Shown: one piece after another, positions 18,264 through 27,794 of the stretch
How the letters are laid out: each line of letters opens with the position of its first letter
How positions within the stretch are numbered: the first letter of the stretch is position 1
From: Halomarina salina
GTDB lineage: Archaea > Halobacteriota > Halobacteria > Halobacteriales > Haloarculaceae
Length of the DNA stretch: 64,000 nt
Assembly (NCBI RefSeq): GCF_023074835.1
Contig: NZ_JALLGW010000001.1
Span: 1,054,001-1,118,000, forward strand
Direction of reading: 5' to 3'
Program-made: the position numbers and the translations under genes
Notes under the pieces: generated by a model
What the model was told of the DNA's origin: nothing
The model's database searches: none
The model's input: the letters and a program-made list of their open reading frames with translations, nothing else

Positions 18264-18560
18264 ATGTGTCGGGAGTTGCGGCGTGAGCCAGCCTGGGTGG
18301 CGGCGATTCGGCTGGCGTTCCTGCGGGGGGAGGTCACCGTCGAGGGGGTCGTCGAGGAGGCGAACCTGCGACCGGGTCACGAGCGGACCGTCCGGGACGT
18401 CCTCTCGACGATGGCCGACCGCGACCTCATCAAGCCGCTCTCCGGTAACGACGACACCTACGTGGCAGGGCCGGTCCTCGTGGACTCCGACCGCCAGCAC
18501 CTCGACTTCTCGAAGGCGTCGGACGGCGGTGCCCACCGCTGGCAGTCGAGCGACGACTGA
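18264..18560 (+). CDS. Small winged-helix-like protein
   Basis: A 98-residue soluble protein. Residues 8-60 (WVAAIRLAFLRGEVTVEGVVEEANL...RTVRDVLSTMADRDLIKPL) have the length and spacing of a winged helix-turn-helix: helix, turn, recognition helix, beta wing. It resembles small haloarchaeal transcription regulators but I cannot name a family. A GGTATAACA box lies 24-32 bases upstream of the ATG, so the transcript is probably leaderless. Confidence 0.65.
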   Translation: MCRELRREPAWVAAIRLAFLRGEVTVEGVVEEANLRPGHERTVRDVLSTMADRDLIKPLSGNDDTYVAGPVLVDSDRQHLDFSKASDGGAHRWQSSDD

Positions 18561-18623
18561 GTCGGTCGCGCGGGCGTCTCCCGTCGCTTATCGGTCGCTA
18601 GTCGGTCGCTGGTCACTCTTTCC

Positions 18624-18639
18624 CATAGCACAATCTATG
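18624..18639. promoter_or_regulatory. Inverted repeat CATAG-N6-CTATG before an AbrB-family gene
   Basis: CATAG and CTATG with six bases between them lie 28-43 bases before the AbrB-family start codon. The right arm coincides with the likely TATA box, so a protein bound here would block transcription. Autoregulation by the AbrB-like product is a guess. Confidence 0.35.
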
Positions 18640-18666
18640 TGATACCTAGGCGTGTACTCGCCGTCG

Positions 18667-18837
18667 ATGGGCTACCTCACGGATACGAAGGTCTCGGAGA
18701 AGAACCTCACCACGGTGCCGAAACCGGTTCGCAACTTCCTCGGCGTCGGCGCGGGCGACCGCGTCGAGTGGCACGTCGAGGAGGGGAGCATCGTCGTCAG
18801 GAAGCAGGACCCGGACGCGTCCGACGACTCGGACTGA
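18667..18837 (+). CDS. AbrB/SpoVT-type swapped-hairpin DNA-binding protein
   Basis: A 56-residue protein that is essentially one AbrB/MazE/SpoVT domain: VSEKNLTTVPKPVRNFLGVGAGDRVEWHVEEGSIVVRK matches the swapped-hairpin fold, with the conserved TVPKPVR-to-GDRVEW pattern. Such proteins act as dimeric transcription regulators or antitoxins. No toxin gene adjoins it: the next gene is mocA on the other strand. The start is the ATG beginning MGYLTD; an ATG five codons earlier is possible. Confidence 0.8.
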   Translation: MGYLTDTKVSEKNLTTVPKPVRNFLGVGAGDRVEWHVEEGSIVVRKQDPDASDDSD

Positions 18838-18846
18838 CGGCGTTCG

Positions 18847-19551
18847 CTAGGATACGTCGCCGGGGATGTCGACGTCCCGACGCACGCCGGAGTCGTCGAC
18901 GGCGACGAGTGCACTGTCCTCGCCGTCGAGCAGAATCGCGCGCCCGCCGGTGTCGCCCTCGGTGTCGGCCAGGGTGTCGTAGTACCGCGCGTCGAACAGC
19001 ACCGGGTTCCCTCGCTCGCCCTCGAACGCGGCGGCGAGGGCGGTCCCGACACCCGCCCCGTACGCGCGAACGAGCGCGTCGACCGTCTCGCTCCGGACGA
19101 ACGGCATGTCGCCGAGGGCGACGACGACGGCGTCCGCGTCGGGCGTCCGCTCGCGAACCGCCAGCACGCCCGCCCGGACCGACGACGCCTGCCCCGTCTC
19201 GTACTGCTCGTTGACCACGGTCTCGACCGGGAGGCCGTCGAGCGCCGCTTCGACCCGGTCGGCCTCGTGGCCGAGGACGACCAGCACCGGGTCGACGCCG
19301 CTGTCGAGGAGCGTCCGGGCAGCGTGGCGGACGATTGGGTCGCCGTCGACGGTCGCGAGGAGTTTGTTCCGCTCGCCGAAGCGACTGCTCGTCCCGGCGG
19401 CGAGGAGGAGTCCGGCGACCGTCGGCCTGTCGGGGGTCGTGTCCGCGTCCACGTCCCCCTCCGCGTCCTCCACCTCGCTCGACTCGACGACCGGCAGGTC
19501 GCCAGCGTCCGCGGGTGGGTGGTCGCGCTCCTCCGGAGAACCGTCGGTCAT
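18847..19551 (-). CDS. mocA: MocA-type molybdenum cofactor cytidylyltransferase
   Basis: A 234-residue NTP transferase. After an acidic, probably disordered leader of about 43 residues comes VAGLLLAAGTSSRFGERNKLLA, the nucleotide-binding motif of the MobA/MocA fold, followed by VNEQYETGQASSVRAG, ALGDMPFV and GNPVLF. The QASSVRAG and GDMPFV forms favour MocA, which joins CMP to molybdopterin for xanthine and CO dehydrogenases, over MobA. Its ATG overlaps the moeA stop codon by four bases. The location beside the cox genes fits, because CO dehydrogenase uses molybdopterin cytosine dinucleotide. Confidence 0.85.
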   Translation of the reverse strand: MTDGSPEERDHPPADAGDLPVVESSEVEDAEGDVDADTTPDRPTVAGLLLAAGTSSRFGERNKLLATVDGDPIVRHAARTLLDSGVDPVLVVLGHEADRVEAALDGLPVETVVNEQYETGQASSVRAGVLAVRERTPDADAVVVALGDMPFVRSETVDALVRAYGAGVGTALAAAFEGERGNPVLFDARYYDTLADTEGDTGGRAILLDGEDSALVAVDDSGVRRDVDIPGDVS

Positions 19552-20774
19552 CGCTCCAGTACGGGGTACGGAACGACGTCGACGCTCTCGTCGGCGGCGA
19601 CGGGGGACTCGGTGAGGACGACGCCGTCGGCCGTCACCGCGCGGGTGCTGGAGGAGAGGACGCTCGGGTCGAAGGTGTCCTCGTACACCGAGAGCGGCGA
19701 GTCGACGTGGCCGAGGGGCATCGCCACGCCATCGTCGAGCGTGACGGGGATGCCGTACGTGAACCCCTCGACGGCGAGGCCGACGTCGCGGGCCATTCGT
19801 GCGGGGACGGTCGGGAGCGACGCGTCGCCGGTGAAGAGGGGACGGGCGACGAGCGTCGTCACGAGGTGTGCGCCGACCGGTTTGCCGGGGATGGCGAGCG
19901 CGATGGCGTCGTGGTCGGGCAGTCGCGCGACGGCGATGGGTTTGCCCGGCCGGAGTCGGACGCGGTGGAACAGCACCTCGCCGAGGTCGTCGAGCGCACG
20001 AATCACGTAGTCCTTGTCGCCGACGCTCGTCCCGCCCGTGGTGACGACGACGTCGTACTCCTCGGCCAGTTCGGCGATGCGCGACTCGACGCGGTCGACC
20101 TCGTCGGGAACCGACCCCTCGTAGGTCGCCTCGTGACCCCACGACCGGACGAGTCCGGCCAGCATCGGCGAGTCGAGGTCGCGATGGCGGCCCTCGTGTA
20201 TCTCCGTCCCGGTCGCCAGCAGTCCGACCGAGCAGCGTTCGTGGACCGTCACCTCGTCGAGCGCGAGGTCACCGAGCAACAGCGCGTCCTTCGCGCCGAG
20301 CCGGTCGCCCGCCGCGAACAGGTCGGTCCCCGCCGAGACGTTGCTGCCTCGCTGGTAGACGTAGGTGCCCGGTTCGATTTCGGTCCCCGACAGTCGGCCG
20401 TCCTCGACGGTCGCCTCCTCGCGCTTGAGGACGGTGTTCGCGCCGGACGGGAGCGGCGCACCGGTCGCGATTCTGACCGCCGTGCCCGCGTCGAGCGGCG
20501 GAGGCTCGTCCTCCGGGAACACGCCCTCGGCGAGGTCGAGCGGGTACTCCTCGGTCGCGTCGAAGGCGAACCCGTCCATCGTCGCGTGGCTCTCTGCCGG
20601 GACGTCGACCGGCGCGCGAATCGGGTCGGCGACCGTCCGCCCGGCGACCCGGTCAAGCGGGACGCGCTCGCTCGGTCGGCGCGGCAGCCACTCCTCGCGG
20701 AGTGCCAGGACGCGCTCGACGGCGTCGTCCAGGTGGAGCATCTCGTCGTCGGCGGGGGTCTCGTGAGCAGTCAT
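19548..20774 (-). CDS. moeA: Molybdopterin molybdenumtransferase
   Basis: A 408-residue MoeA. Recognisable blocks are VPAESHATMDGFAF (the MDG substrate loop), IATGAPLPSGANTVLKRE, LLATGTEI, TTGGTSVGDKDY and AIPGKPVGAHL. The enzyme inserts molybdate into molybdopterin-AMP. No extra C-terminal domain (such as a periplasmic-binding-like domain seen in some archaeal MoeA) is present. It is the first gene of a moeA-mocA operon, divergent from the cox genes, with an AATAAATG box on its strand around 20818-20826. Confidence 0.93.
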   Translation of the reverse strand: MTAHETPADDEMLHLDDAVERVLALREEWLPRRPSERVPLDRVAGRTVADPIRAPVDVPAESHATMDGFAFDATEEYPLDLAEGVFPEDEPPPLDAGTAVRIATGAPLPSGANTVLKREEATVEDGRLSGTEIEPGTYVYQRGSNVSAGTDLFAAGDRLGAKDALLLGDLALDEVTVHERCSVGLLATGTEIHEGRHRDLDSPMLAGLVRSWGHEATYEGSVPDEVDRVESRIAELAEEYDVVVTTGGTSVGDKDYVIRALDDLGEVLFHRVRLRPGKPIAVARLPDHDAIALAIPGKPVGAHLVTTLVARPLFTGDASLPTVPARMARDVGLAVEGFTYGIPVTLDDGVAMPLGHVDSPLSVYEDTFDPSVLSSSTRAVTADGVVLTESPVAADESVDVVPYPVLER

Positions 20775-20877
20775 GAGTCAGTTACCATCGTCGGTGTAGA
20801 CGACCTCTCTCCCTAACATTTATTGATGAGGTACGCCAACGCTTGCCACGAGGTAATAGTATGCACATAGTGCGGGG

Positions 20878-20885
20878 TTATAAAA
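20878..20885 (+). promoter_or_regulatory. TATA box of the cox operon
   Basis: TTATAAAA is the clearest TATA box in the window, set in GC-rich DNA about 70 bases before the coxG start. Transcription would begin near 20905-20910, leaving a 5' leader of roughly 45 bases, longer than for most genes here. Confidence 0.7.
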
Positions 20886-20954
20886 GATGAGGGCGAACCG
20901 TCGCAGATCGACCCGGCTCCGACCCACGACTCGACGCCGGCCCGGGTGGTGGCG

Positions 20955-21551
20955 ATGAGGTTCGACGGCGAGTTCGAACTGGAGGACGTCCCGCCGGAGA
21001 AGGCGTGGATCGTCCTCTCGGACCCCATCGCGGTCAGGAACGCGCTGAAGGGCTGCAAGTACATCACGCCGAAAGACGAGGACTTCAGCTTCGACGACTA
21101 CGAGGAAGCCGAGGACATCGAGACGCTCCCGGAGGCGGACCCCGACGTCGTCGCCGCCCGTGCGTTCGAGGAGGGCCAGGAGTACGCCGCGCTGATGCAG
21201 GTCGGTGTGGGGAGCGTCAAACCCCGGTTCGAGACGACCGTGACCATCCAGGAGCGGGACTCCGAGGCGTTCCGCATGACCGCGACGGGGAGCGGGAGCG
21301 CGAGCGGGAGTAGCTTCAGCATGGACTCCGGGATGCACATCCACCCGCACGACAACGGCGAGGGGTCGCGCATCGAGTGGTGGACCGAGGCGGACATCTC
21401 GGGCCGCATCGCGCAACTCGGCTCGCGGGTCATCGACCCGGTCGCCAACAAGATCGTGGGCAACTTCTTCGGCAACATCGAGGAGCAGATGAGCGAGGTC
21501 GACGAGGAGACGGATTCGAGCGTCACCGACCGGCTCCGGGGGCTGCTATGA
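20955..21551 (+). CDS. coxG: CoxG-type SRPBCC protein
   Basis: A 198-residue protein of the CoxG branch of the SRPBCC (START-like) superfamily. MRFDGEFELEDVPPEKAWIVLSDPIAVRNALKGCKYI is the typical opening, and the C-terminal region (WWTEADISGRIAQLGSRVIDPVANKIVGNFFGNIEEQM) matches the family closely. In Oligotropha CoxG helps recruit CO dehydrogenase to the cytoplasmic membrane. Two GTG codons lie just before the chosen ATG and cannot be excluded. It overlaps coxM by four bases (ATGA). Confidence 0.85.
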   Translation: MRFDGEFELEDVPPEKAWIVLSDPIAVRNALKGCKYITPKDEDFSFDDYEEAEDIETLPEADPDVVAARAFEEGQEYAALMQVGVGSVKPRFETTVTIQERDSEAFRMTATGSGSASGSSFSMDSGMHIHPHDNGEGSRIEWWTEADISGRIAQLGSRVIDPVANKIVGNFFGNIEEQMSEVDEETDSSVTDRLRGLL

Positions 21552-22435
21552 AGGCCGCCCCGTTCGAACAGCACGAACCGACGACCGTCGAGGAGGCGGT
21601 GAGCCTCCTCGAGAGCCTCGACGACCGCGCCATCCTGGCCGGCGGGCAGAGCATGGTGCCGATGCTCCGGTTCCGCCTCGCGGTCCCGGAGACCATCATC
21701 GACATCAACCGCGTCGAGGGACTCGACCGTTTCGAGGAGGACGAGGAGTGGCTGAAGATCGGCGCGCTCGTCCGACACGCCGACGTCGAGCGCTCCGCGC
21801 TCGTCGCCGAGAACTACGGGAGCTTCGCGGACACGGCGCCGCTGGTCGCGGACCCGCAGATACGGAACCGCGGGACGATCGCCGGGTCGGTCGCGCAGGC
21901 GGACCCGAAGGGTGACTGGGGGAGCGTCATGCTCGCCCACGAGGGGGTGATGGTCGCGCAGGGGCCGGACGGCGAGCGGACCATCCCGGCAGACGAGTTC
22001 TTCCTGCTCCCCTACGACACGACGCTCGACGAGAACGAACTGCTCACCGAACTCCGCGTCCCGGTGCCGGGACCGCGAGAGGGGAGCGCCTACCGCAAGC
22101 TGAAGCGGAAGGTCGGCGACTACGCGATGGTCGGGTCGGCCGCCCGCCTCGCACTCGACGACGACGGGCGCATCGAGACGGCCGGCGTCGGCCTGACGGC
22201 GGTCGACATCACGAACGTCCGGGCGACCGACGCCGAGGACCACCTCGTCGGCGAACGCCCGAGTAGTGCCCTGTTCAAGGAGGCCGGTGAACTCGCCGCC
22301 GAGCAGTCGAACCCCGAGTCCGACGAGCACGGTGACGCCTCCTACAAGGAGCGCATGGTGAACGTCCTCACCCAGCGGGCGCTCGGCGACGCTGCCGAAC
22401 GCACCGGCGTGGTGAATCGGAGGGTATCACAGTGA
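21548..22435 (+). CDS. coxM: CO dehydrogenase FAD-binding medium subunit
   Basis: A 295-residue FAD-binding subunit of the molybdenum hydroxylase family. [18 protein letters not shown] and [15 protein letters not shown] are the two FAD-contacting motifs; RNRGTIAGS is diagnostic. The subunit takes electrons from the 2Fe-2S clusters and passes them to the membrane quinone pool. It overlaps both neighbours by four bases (ATGA with coxG, GTGA with coxS), so the genes are translationally coupled. Confidence 0.93.
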   Translation: MKAAPFEQHEPTTVEEAVSLLESLDDRAILAGGQSMVPMLRFRLAVPETIIDINRVEGLDRFEEDEEWLKIGALVRHADVERSALVAENYGSFADTAPLVADPQIRNRGTIAGSVAQADPKGDWGSVMLAHEGVMVAQGPDGERTIPADEFFLLPYDTTLDENELLTELRVPVPGPREGSAYRKLKRKVGDYAMVGSAARLALDDDGRIETAGVGLTAVDITNVRATDAEDHLVGERPSSALFKEAGELAAEQSNPESDEHGDASYKERMVNVLTQRALGDAAERTGVVNRRVSQ

Positions 22436-23148
22436 ATCCCACACGAGAGATAACGCTGACGGTCAACGGAACGGAACACACGATAGACGTCGAACCCCGC
22501 GAGCTACTGGTCCACGCCATCCGCGAGGACCTGGACCTGACCGGGACGCACATCGGCTGTGACACCGGCAACTGCGGCGCGTGCACCGTCGTCGTGGACG
22601 GCGAACCGATCAAGTCCTGTCTGATGTTCGCGACGCAGGCCGACGGGAGCGACCTGCTCACCGTCGAGGGGATGGAGGACCTGCCGGAGGCGGACGGCGA
22701 CCTCCACCCGCTGCAGGAGGGGTTCCGCGAGGAACACGGCCTGCAGTGTGGCTACTGCACGCCGGGGATGCTGATGTCGGGCAAGGCGCTGCTCGACTCG
22801 AACCCGGACCCGAGCGAGCAGGAGATACGCGAGGCCATCAGCGGCAACCTCTGTCGCTGCACCGGCTACCAGAACATCGTGAGGTCGGTCGAGTACGCCG
22901 CCGACAGACTGGCGGGCGACGCGGAGGGCGAGACCGAGGAGGTCGCCGCCGCGGACGGTGGCGTGACCGTCGAACCCCCCGCCGACGCGGACGCTCCGGT
23001 CGACACCGACGGTGGCGTCGCGGTCGACGACGACGGCGTTCCGGTCGAGACGGGCGTCGCCGCCGAGCGACCGTTCAGTTGCGGCGTCGAGAACTGCTGT
23101 GGCGGTCCGACGACCGACCGCGACCACGAGGGAGGTGACGCCGAATGA
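22432..23148 (+). CDS. coxS: CO dehydrogenase 2Fe-2S small subunit with Cys-containing tail
   Basis: A 238-residue small subunit. Residues 1-160 are canonical: the plant-type 2Fe-2S cluster uses C43, C48, C51 and C63, and the second cluster uses C106, C109, C141 and C143 (CGYCTPGM and CRCTGY). Family members usually end near residue 160-170. Here a tail of about 75 acidic residues follows and carries [10 protein letters not shown], adding C217, C222 and C223. That cysteine group could bind a metal ion, possibly copper, but this is speculation. The GTG start overlaps the coxM stop. Confidence 0.92.
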   Translation: MNPTREITLTVNGTEHTIDVEPRELLVHAIREDLDLTGTHIGCDTGNCGACTVVVDGEPIKSCLMFATQADGSDLLTVEGMEDLPEADGDLHPLQEGFREEHGLQCGYCTPGMLMSGKALLDSNPDPSEQEIREAISGNLCRCTGYQNIVRSVEYAADRLAGDAEGETEEVAAADGGVTVEPPADADAPVDTDGGVAVDDDGVPVETGVAAERPFSCGVENCCGGPTTDRDHEGGDAE

Positions 23149-25655
23149 GCAACGACGGAGAGACGGGCGGCGAGGACGCCTCCCGGCAGTACGTGGAATC
23201 GGACGACGGCGGACCGGACCCCGAGACCTACTGCGGGCACGGCCGCGGCGGGATGGGCGAGGAGGTGAAACGGAAGGAGGACCAGCGGTTCATCACCGGT
23301 CGCGGCAACTACGTCGACGACATCAAGAAGCCGGGGATGCTCCACTGCGAACTCGTCCGGAGCCCCCACGCTCACGCCCGCATCGAGAACATCGACAAGT
23401 CGCGAGCGCTGGACGTCGACGGCGTCGTGGCCGTCCTCACCGCCGAGGACCTGCTGGAGTACGACCTGGCGACGATGCCGACGCTGATGGCCGACACGCA
23501 GGACGTGCTGGTCAACGACAAGGTGAAGTTCCAGTCCCAGGAGGTCGCGGCGGTCATCGCGACCGACCGGTACACCGCGAAGGACGGCGCGCAGAAGGTC
23601 GTCGTCGACTACGACGTGCTGGACCCGGTCGTCGACCCGTACGACGCGCTCGAAGACGACGCGCCGCTCATCCGGGACGACATCGAGGGCCAGGAGGACA
23701 ACCACTGTCTCGACTGGGAGACGGGCGACAGGGAGGCCACCGACCGGGTGTTCGACGAGTGCGAGGTCACCGTGAAGGAGGACATGCTGTACCAGCGCCT
23801 CCACCCCGCGCCCATCGAGACCTGTGGTGCAGTGGGGGACTACGACCCCGGCAAGGACAAGCTGACCGTCCACATGACGTCGCAGGCCCCGCACATCCAC
23901 CGGACGCTGTTCGCGCAGGTGTCGGGCATCCCCGAGCACAAGATACGCATCGTCAGCCCCGACGTGGGCGGCGGGTTCGGCAACAAGGTGCCCATCTATC
24001 CCGGCTACGTCGTCGCCGCCGCGGCGTCGTACGTGCTGGAACGGCCCGTGAAGTGGATGGAGGAGCGCTCGGAGAACATCCAGTCGACGGGGTTCGCCCG
24101 CGACTACCACATGACGGGCGAACTCGCGGCGACGAAGGAGGGGAAGATTCGCGCGGTGCGGACCGACGTGCTGGCGAACCACGGCGCGTACAACGCCGTC
24201 GCCCAGCCGTCGAACTTCCCGGCGGGGTTCTTCAACATCTTCACCGGGTCGTACGACGTCGAGACGGCCTACGGGTCGCTGACGGCGGCGTACACGAACA
24301 CCGCGCCGGGCGGCGTCGCCTACCGGTGTTCGTTCCGGGTGACTGAGGCGGTGTACCTCATCGAGCGGATGGTGAAGGTGCTCGCCGACGAACTCGACAT
24401 GGACCCGGCGGAGATACGCCGGAAGAACTTCATCCAGCCCGAGCAGTTCCCGTACGAGAGTCCGACGGGGTGGAACTACGACTCCGGGGACTACGAGGGC
24501 GCACTGGACCTCGCGCTGGAGATGGCCGACTACGACCACTACCGCGAGGAGCAACAGCGCCGCATCGACGAGGACGCGGACAAACTCCTCGGAATCGGTA
24601 TCTCCTCGTTCACCGAAATCGTCGGCGCTGGCCCCGGGAAGACCTGCGACATCGCGGGCGTCGAGATGTTCGACTCCGCGGACATCCGGGTCCACCCGAC
24701 CGGGAAGGCGACCGTGCGAGTCGGCGTCCAGACGCAGGGCCAGGGCCACGAGACGACGTTCGCACAGATCGTCGCCGAGGAACTGGGCATGAACGTCGAC
24801 GACATCGTGGTCGAACACGGCGACACCGACACCGACCCGTACGGGCTCGGGACCTACGGCTCCCGGAGCACGCCCGTCGCGGGCGCGGCCGCCGCCGTCG
24901 CGGCCCGGAAGGTCCGCGAGAAGGCGAAGTCCATCGCCGCGAACGAACTCGAAGCGGCCGAGGAGGACGTGACCTGGGACCGCCAGAGCGGCGAGTTCCA
25001 CGTCGCCGGCGCGCCGGAGCGCTCCATCGGCATCACCGAGATCGCGGCGGGTGCGTACATGAACCACCCGTCGAGCGAGGAGCCGGGGCTGGAGGCGGTC
25101 GACTACTACGACCCGCCCGAGATGACGTACCCGTTCGGTTCGTACATCGTGGTCGTCGAGGTCGACCGCGAGACCGGCGAGGTCGCCTTCGAGAAGTTCG
25201 TCGCCGTCGACGACTGCGGCAACCGCATCAACCCGATGGTCATCGAGGGGCAGATCCACGGCGGTCTCGCCCAGGGTATCGGGACGGCGATGCTGGAGCA
25301 GGTGACGTTCGACGACAACGGCAACGTCACCGGCGGGGACTTCATGAACTACCTGCTGCCCACCTCGATGGAGATTCCGGAGTTCGAGACGGGCTACACC
25401 GTCACGCCGTCGCCCCACCACCCCATCGGTGCGAAGGGGGTCGGCGAGTCGCCGACCGTCGGGTCGCCGCCCGCCATCGTCAACGCCGTCGTCGACGCGA
25501 TGAAACACGGCGGCATCACGCACGTCGAGATGCCGATGACGCCGGACGTCGTCTGGGAGAAACTCGACGAGGCGGGCCTCGCCATCGACCCGGCCGACCA
25601 GTTCGAGGTCGAGTTCGACGAGGGTGGAGAACAGCGTGGCGAGGCGGACGACTGA
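23145..25655 (+). CDS. coxL: CO dehydrogenase molybdenum large subunit, form I
   Basis: An 836-residue molybdopterin-binding subunit. The active-site loop reads AYRCSFR, with C395 in the place of the copper-binding cysteine (C388 in Oligotropha); this AYxCSFR loop defines form I, the bona fide CO dehydrogenase, as opposed to form II (AYRGAGR). The catalytic glutamate is E768 in [22 protein letters not shown] and [11 protein letters not shown] contact the cofactor. The enzyme oxidises CO with water to CO2 at a Mo-S-Cu centre. It overlaps coxS by four bases (ATGA). Confidence 0.95.
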   Translation: MSNDGETGGEDASRQYVESDDGGPDPETYCGHGRGGMGEEVKRKEDQRFITGRGNYVDDIKKPGMLHCELVRSPHAHARIENIDKSRALDVDGVVAVLTAEDLLEYDLATMPTLMADTQDVLVNDKVKFQSQEVAAVIATDRYTAKDGAQKVVVDYDVLDPVVDPYDALEDDAPLIRDDIEGQEDNHCLDWETGDREATDRVFDECEVTVKEDMLYQRLHPAPIETCGAVGDYDPGKDKLTVHMTSQAPHIHRTLFAQVSGIPEHKIRIVSPDVGGGFGNKVPIYPGYVVAAAASYVLERPVKWMEERSENIQSTGFARDYHMTGELAATKEGKIRAVRTDVLANHGAYNAVAQPSNFPAGFFNIFTGSYDVETAYGSLTAAYTNTAPGGVAYRCSFRVTEAVYLIERMVKVLADELDMDPAEIRRKNFIQPEQFPYESPTGWNYDSGDYEGALDLALEMADYDHYREEQQRRIDEDADKLLGIGISSFTEIVGAGPGKTCDIAGVEMFDSADIRVHPTGKATVRVGVQTQGQGHETTFAQIVAEELGMNVDDIVVEHGDTDTDPYGLGTYGSRSTPVAGAAAAVAARKVREKAKSIAANELEAAEEDVTWDRQSGEFHVAGAPERSIGITEIAAGAYMNHPSSEEPGLEAVDYYDPPEMTYPFGSYIVVVEVDRETGEVAFEKFVAVDDCGNRINPMVIEGQIHGGLAQGIGTAMLEQVTFDDNGNVTGGDFMNYLLPTSMEIPEFETGYTVTPSPHHPIGAKGVGESPTVGSPPAIVNAVVDAMKHGGITHVEMPMTPDVVWEKLDEAGLAIDPADQFEVEFDEGGEQRGEADD

Positions 25656-25781
25656 CCCACGCGGTGCGGAGACGGCCGTCCGGCGCAGTGCGGGACGGTC
25701 CGCTCCAACCCCAACGACCGCCTCTACGACCCTGCACTCGTCCGTCTTCGACCCGGAGACGAACCGAGACGTGAGGACCGA

Positions 25782-26906
25782 ATGACCGACGACCACCCAC
25801 CCGCCGACCGCCACGGCACCGACCAGTACGATGTCGACGACTCCGCGAGCGGCGCACCGGCAGACGCCGACCTCGGAGACCTGGAGCGGACGCTGACCGA
25901 CCGCGGCGAGCCGTTCGCGCGGGCGACCGTCGTCCGCCGGGAGGCACCGGTCTCGGCGAACGTGGGCGACCGGGCGCTCGTCACGAGCGACGGCAGCCTC
26001 CACGGCTGGATCGGCGGCGTCGCCTGCGCGCAGTCGACCGTCGTGAGCGAGGCGCAGGCGGCCATCGCGGACGGCGAACCGCGACTCGTCGGGCTCGCAC
26101 CCGACCCCGCCGACGTCGAGCGCCCCGGTCTCGAGGCGTACCGGATGACCTGCCACAGCGAGGGGACGCTCGAACTGTTCGTCGAACCGGTCGTCCCCGC
26201 GACGCGACTGCTCGTCGTCGGCGACTCGCCCATCGCGCGGTCGCTCGTCCGACTGGCGAGCGAACTCGCCGTGCAGGTGACGCTCGTCGACCCCGACGGC
26301 GGGGACGCGGATGTTCCAGGGTCCACGACGCGACTGACGACGCTCGACCCCGAGCGCATCGCGGCGTCGGTCGGGCCGGGACCGCTCGTGGTCGTCGCCT
26401 CGATGGGGCAGTACGACGCTCGCGGCGTCGCGGCCGGGCTCCTCGCGGACGCGCCGTACGTCGGTCTCGTCGCGAGCGAGGTCCGGGCGGCGGACGTCGC
26501 CGAGCGTGCGGCCGGACTCCTCGGCCGCGACCCGGAGACGGTTCGTGAGGCGGTGTCTAGCCCCGCTGGCGTCGACATCGCCGCCCACACCGCGGCCGAG
26601 ATAGCGGTGAGCATCCTCGCCGAACTGGTCGACGTCCGGTCGGCGAGCGGGACCGTCGCCGTCGCCGACCCCGAACGAGACCACGAGTCGAGCGACGAGA
26701 CGGCGACCGAGGGCGCGGACGGTAATGCAGACGAGGAGCCCCACCGCGACCCGGTCTGTGGCATGACCGTCGACCCCGATGGCGCGCCGAGCGTCGCGCA
26801 CGACGGCGAGACGTACTACTTCTGCTGTGCGGGCTGTGCCGACTCCTTCCGGGCCGACCCGGCCGCGTACCTCGACGGCCAGGGACAGGCCGCGGAGTCG
26901 GGATGA
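25782..26906 (+). CDS. XdhC/CoxI-like maturation protein fused to a YHS domain
   Basis: A 374-residue two-part protein. Residues about 30-290 resemble XdhC/CoxI: an N-terminal domain with FARATVVRREAPVSANVGDRALVTSDG and WIGGVACAQSTVVSEA, then a Rossmann-like half with LLVVGDSPIARSLVRLA and VVVASMGQYD. XdhC proteins hold the sulphurated Mo cofactor before insertion. Residues about 323-367 are a YHS domain (DPVCGMTVDPDGAPSVAHDG and YYFCCAGCADSF), a small cysteine-rich metal-associated module. The fusion suits delivery of sulphur or copper to the Mo-Cu site. It begins about 125 bases after coxL. Confidence 0.85.
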   Translation: MTDDHPPADRHGTDQYDVDDSASGAPADADLGDLERTLTDRGEPFARATVVRREAPVSANVGDRALVTSDGSLHGWIGGVACAQSTVVSEAQAAIADGEPRLVGLAPDPADVERPGLEAYRMTCHSEGTLELFVEPVVPATRLLVVGDSPIARSLVRLASELAVQVTLVDPDGGDADVPGSTTRLTTLDPERIAASVGPGPLVVVASMGQYDARGVAAGLLADAPYVGLVASEVRAADVAERAAGLLGRDPETVREAVSSPAGVDIAAHTAAEIAVSILAELVDVRSASGTVAVADPERDHESSDETATEGADGNADEEPHRDPVCGMTVDPDGAPSVAHDGETYYFCCAGCADSFRADPAAYLDGQGQAAESG

Positions 26907-26921
26907 CCGCGAGGTGACGCC

Positions 26922-27794
26922 GTGACCGACCCCATCCTCCAGACCGTCGTCGACCGCCTCCGAGGACTCGGAGCGGGCGCGGCGACCGTCGAGCGCGTGA
27001 CGGTCGGCGACCGGGTCGTGCTGGTCGAACTGTCGGGCGTTCCCGCATCGGCGACCGACGAGACTCGCTCTGACGCGGACGACGCGGCCGTCCACCGGAC
27101 GGCCGGTCTCGCCCACCGCCCGCCGGGTGAGGTGCCACCGACCACCGACCTCGACGTGGGGACGCTCCTCGGGTGGGCCGCCTCGGCGGGCGACGGCGAC
27201 ACCACCACCCCGGTCGAACGAGCGCTCGGCGTCGCGACGCTGAACGCCCTGTCGGTTCCCCACGTCGACTGGACCGAGGGGGACCCGATGGCGCTGCTCG
27301 ACCCCGAGGTCGACACCATCGCGACGGTCGGCCTGTTCCGTCCCGCGTTCCGCAAGTTCGACGACGTCGAGTTGCGAATCGTCGAGCGACGGGCCGTGGA
27401 CGAGTTCGCGGTGCCCGACGGCGTCCGGGTCGAGACGTTCCGACCGGACGAGGCGGCGACTGCACTCGCGGGGAGCGACGTCGTGTTCGTCACCGGGTCG
27501 GCGTTCCTTTACGGCGGCGCCGAACGCTACCTCGACGTGGCTCCCGCGTCGGCGACGGTGGTCCTCGTCGGAGCGACGGTCTCGTTCCTCCCGGCACCGC
27601 TGTTCGCGGCCGGCGTGGACGTGGTCGCCGGGGCGGCCGTGACGGACGTCGACCGCGCCCGCGCGGCGGTGCGGGAGGGAGCGTGCGGCACCGACCTCCA
27701 CGACGTCGGCGTCCGGAAGGTGTACGTCGTCGACGAGCGCTCGTCCGCGCCCGGACTACGTCTGCGCACGTCACGAGCGAACGACGGGGAGTGA
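26922..27794 (+). CDS. DUF364 (putative heavy-metal chelation) protein
   Basis: A 290-residue protein starting at GTG. The C-terminal two thirds match the DUF4213/DUF364 family: AALLDPEVDTIATVGLF-type strand, VELRIVERRAV, GSDVVFVTGSAFLYGG and VVLVGATVSFLPAPLFAAGVDVVAG. A member of known structure was described as a putative heavy-metal chelation protein, with no reaction assigned. It follows the XdhC-YHS gene after 15 bases in the same operon, so a role in handling molybdate or copper for CO dehydrogenase is plausible. Confidence 0.75.
   Translation: MTDPILQTVVDRLRGLGAGAATVERVTVGDRVVLVELSGVPASATDETRSDADDAAVHRTAGLAHRPPGEVPPTTDLDVGTLLGWAASAGDGDTTTPVERALGVATLNALSVPHVDWTEGDPMALLDPEVDTIATVGLFRPAFRKFDDVELRIVERRAVDEFAVPDGVRVETFRPDEAATALAGSDVVFVTGSAFLYGGAERYLDVAPASATVVLVGATVSFLPAPLFAAGVDVVAGAAVTDVDRARAAVREGACGTDLHDVGVRKVYVVDERSSAPGLRLRTSRANDGE

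Noticed and set aside
22866-27701. A minus-strand open frame of about 1,600 codons antisense to the cox genes
   Set aside because: Its protein is Arg-, His- and Val-rich with no motif. High third-position GC makes long antisense frames common; the plus-strand genes have clear catalytic motifs.
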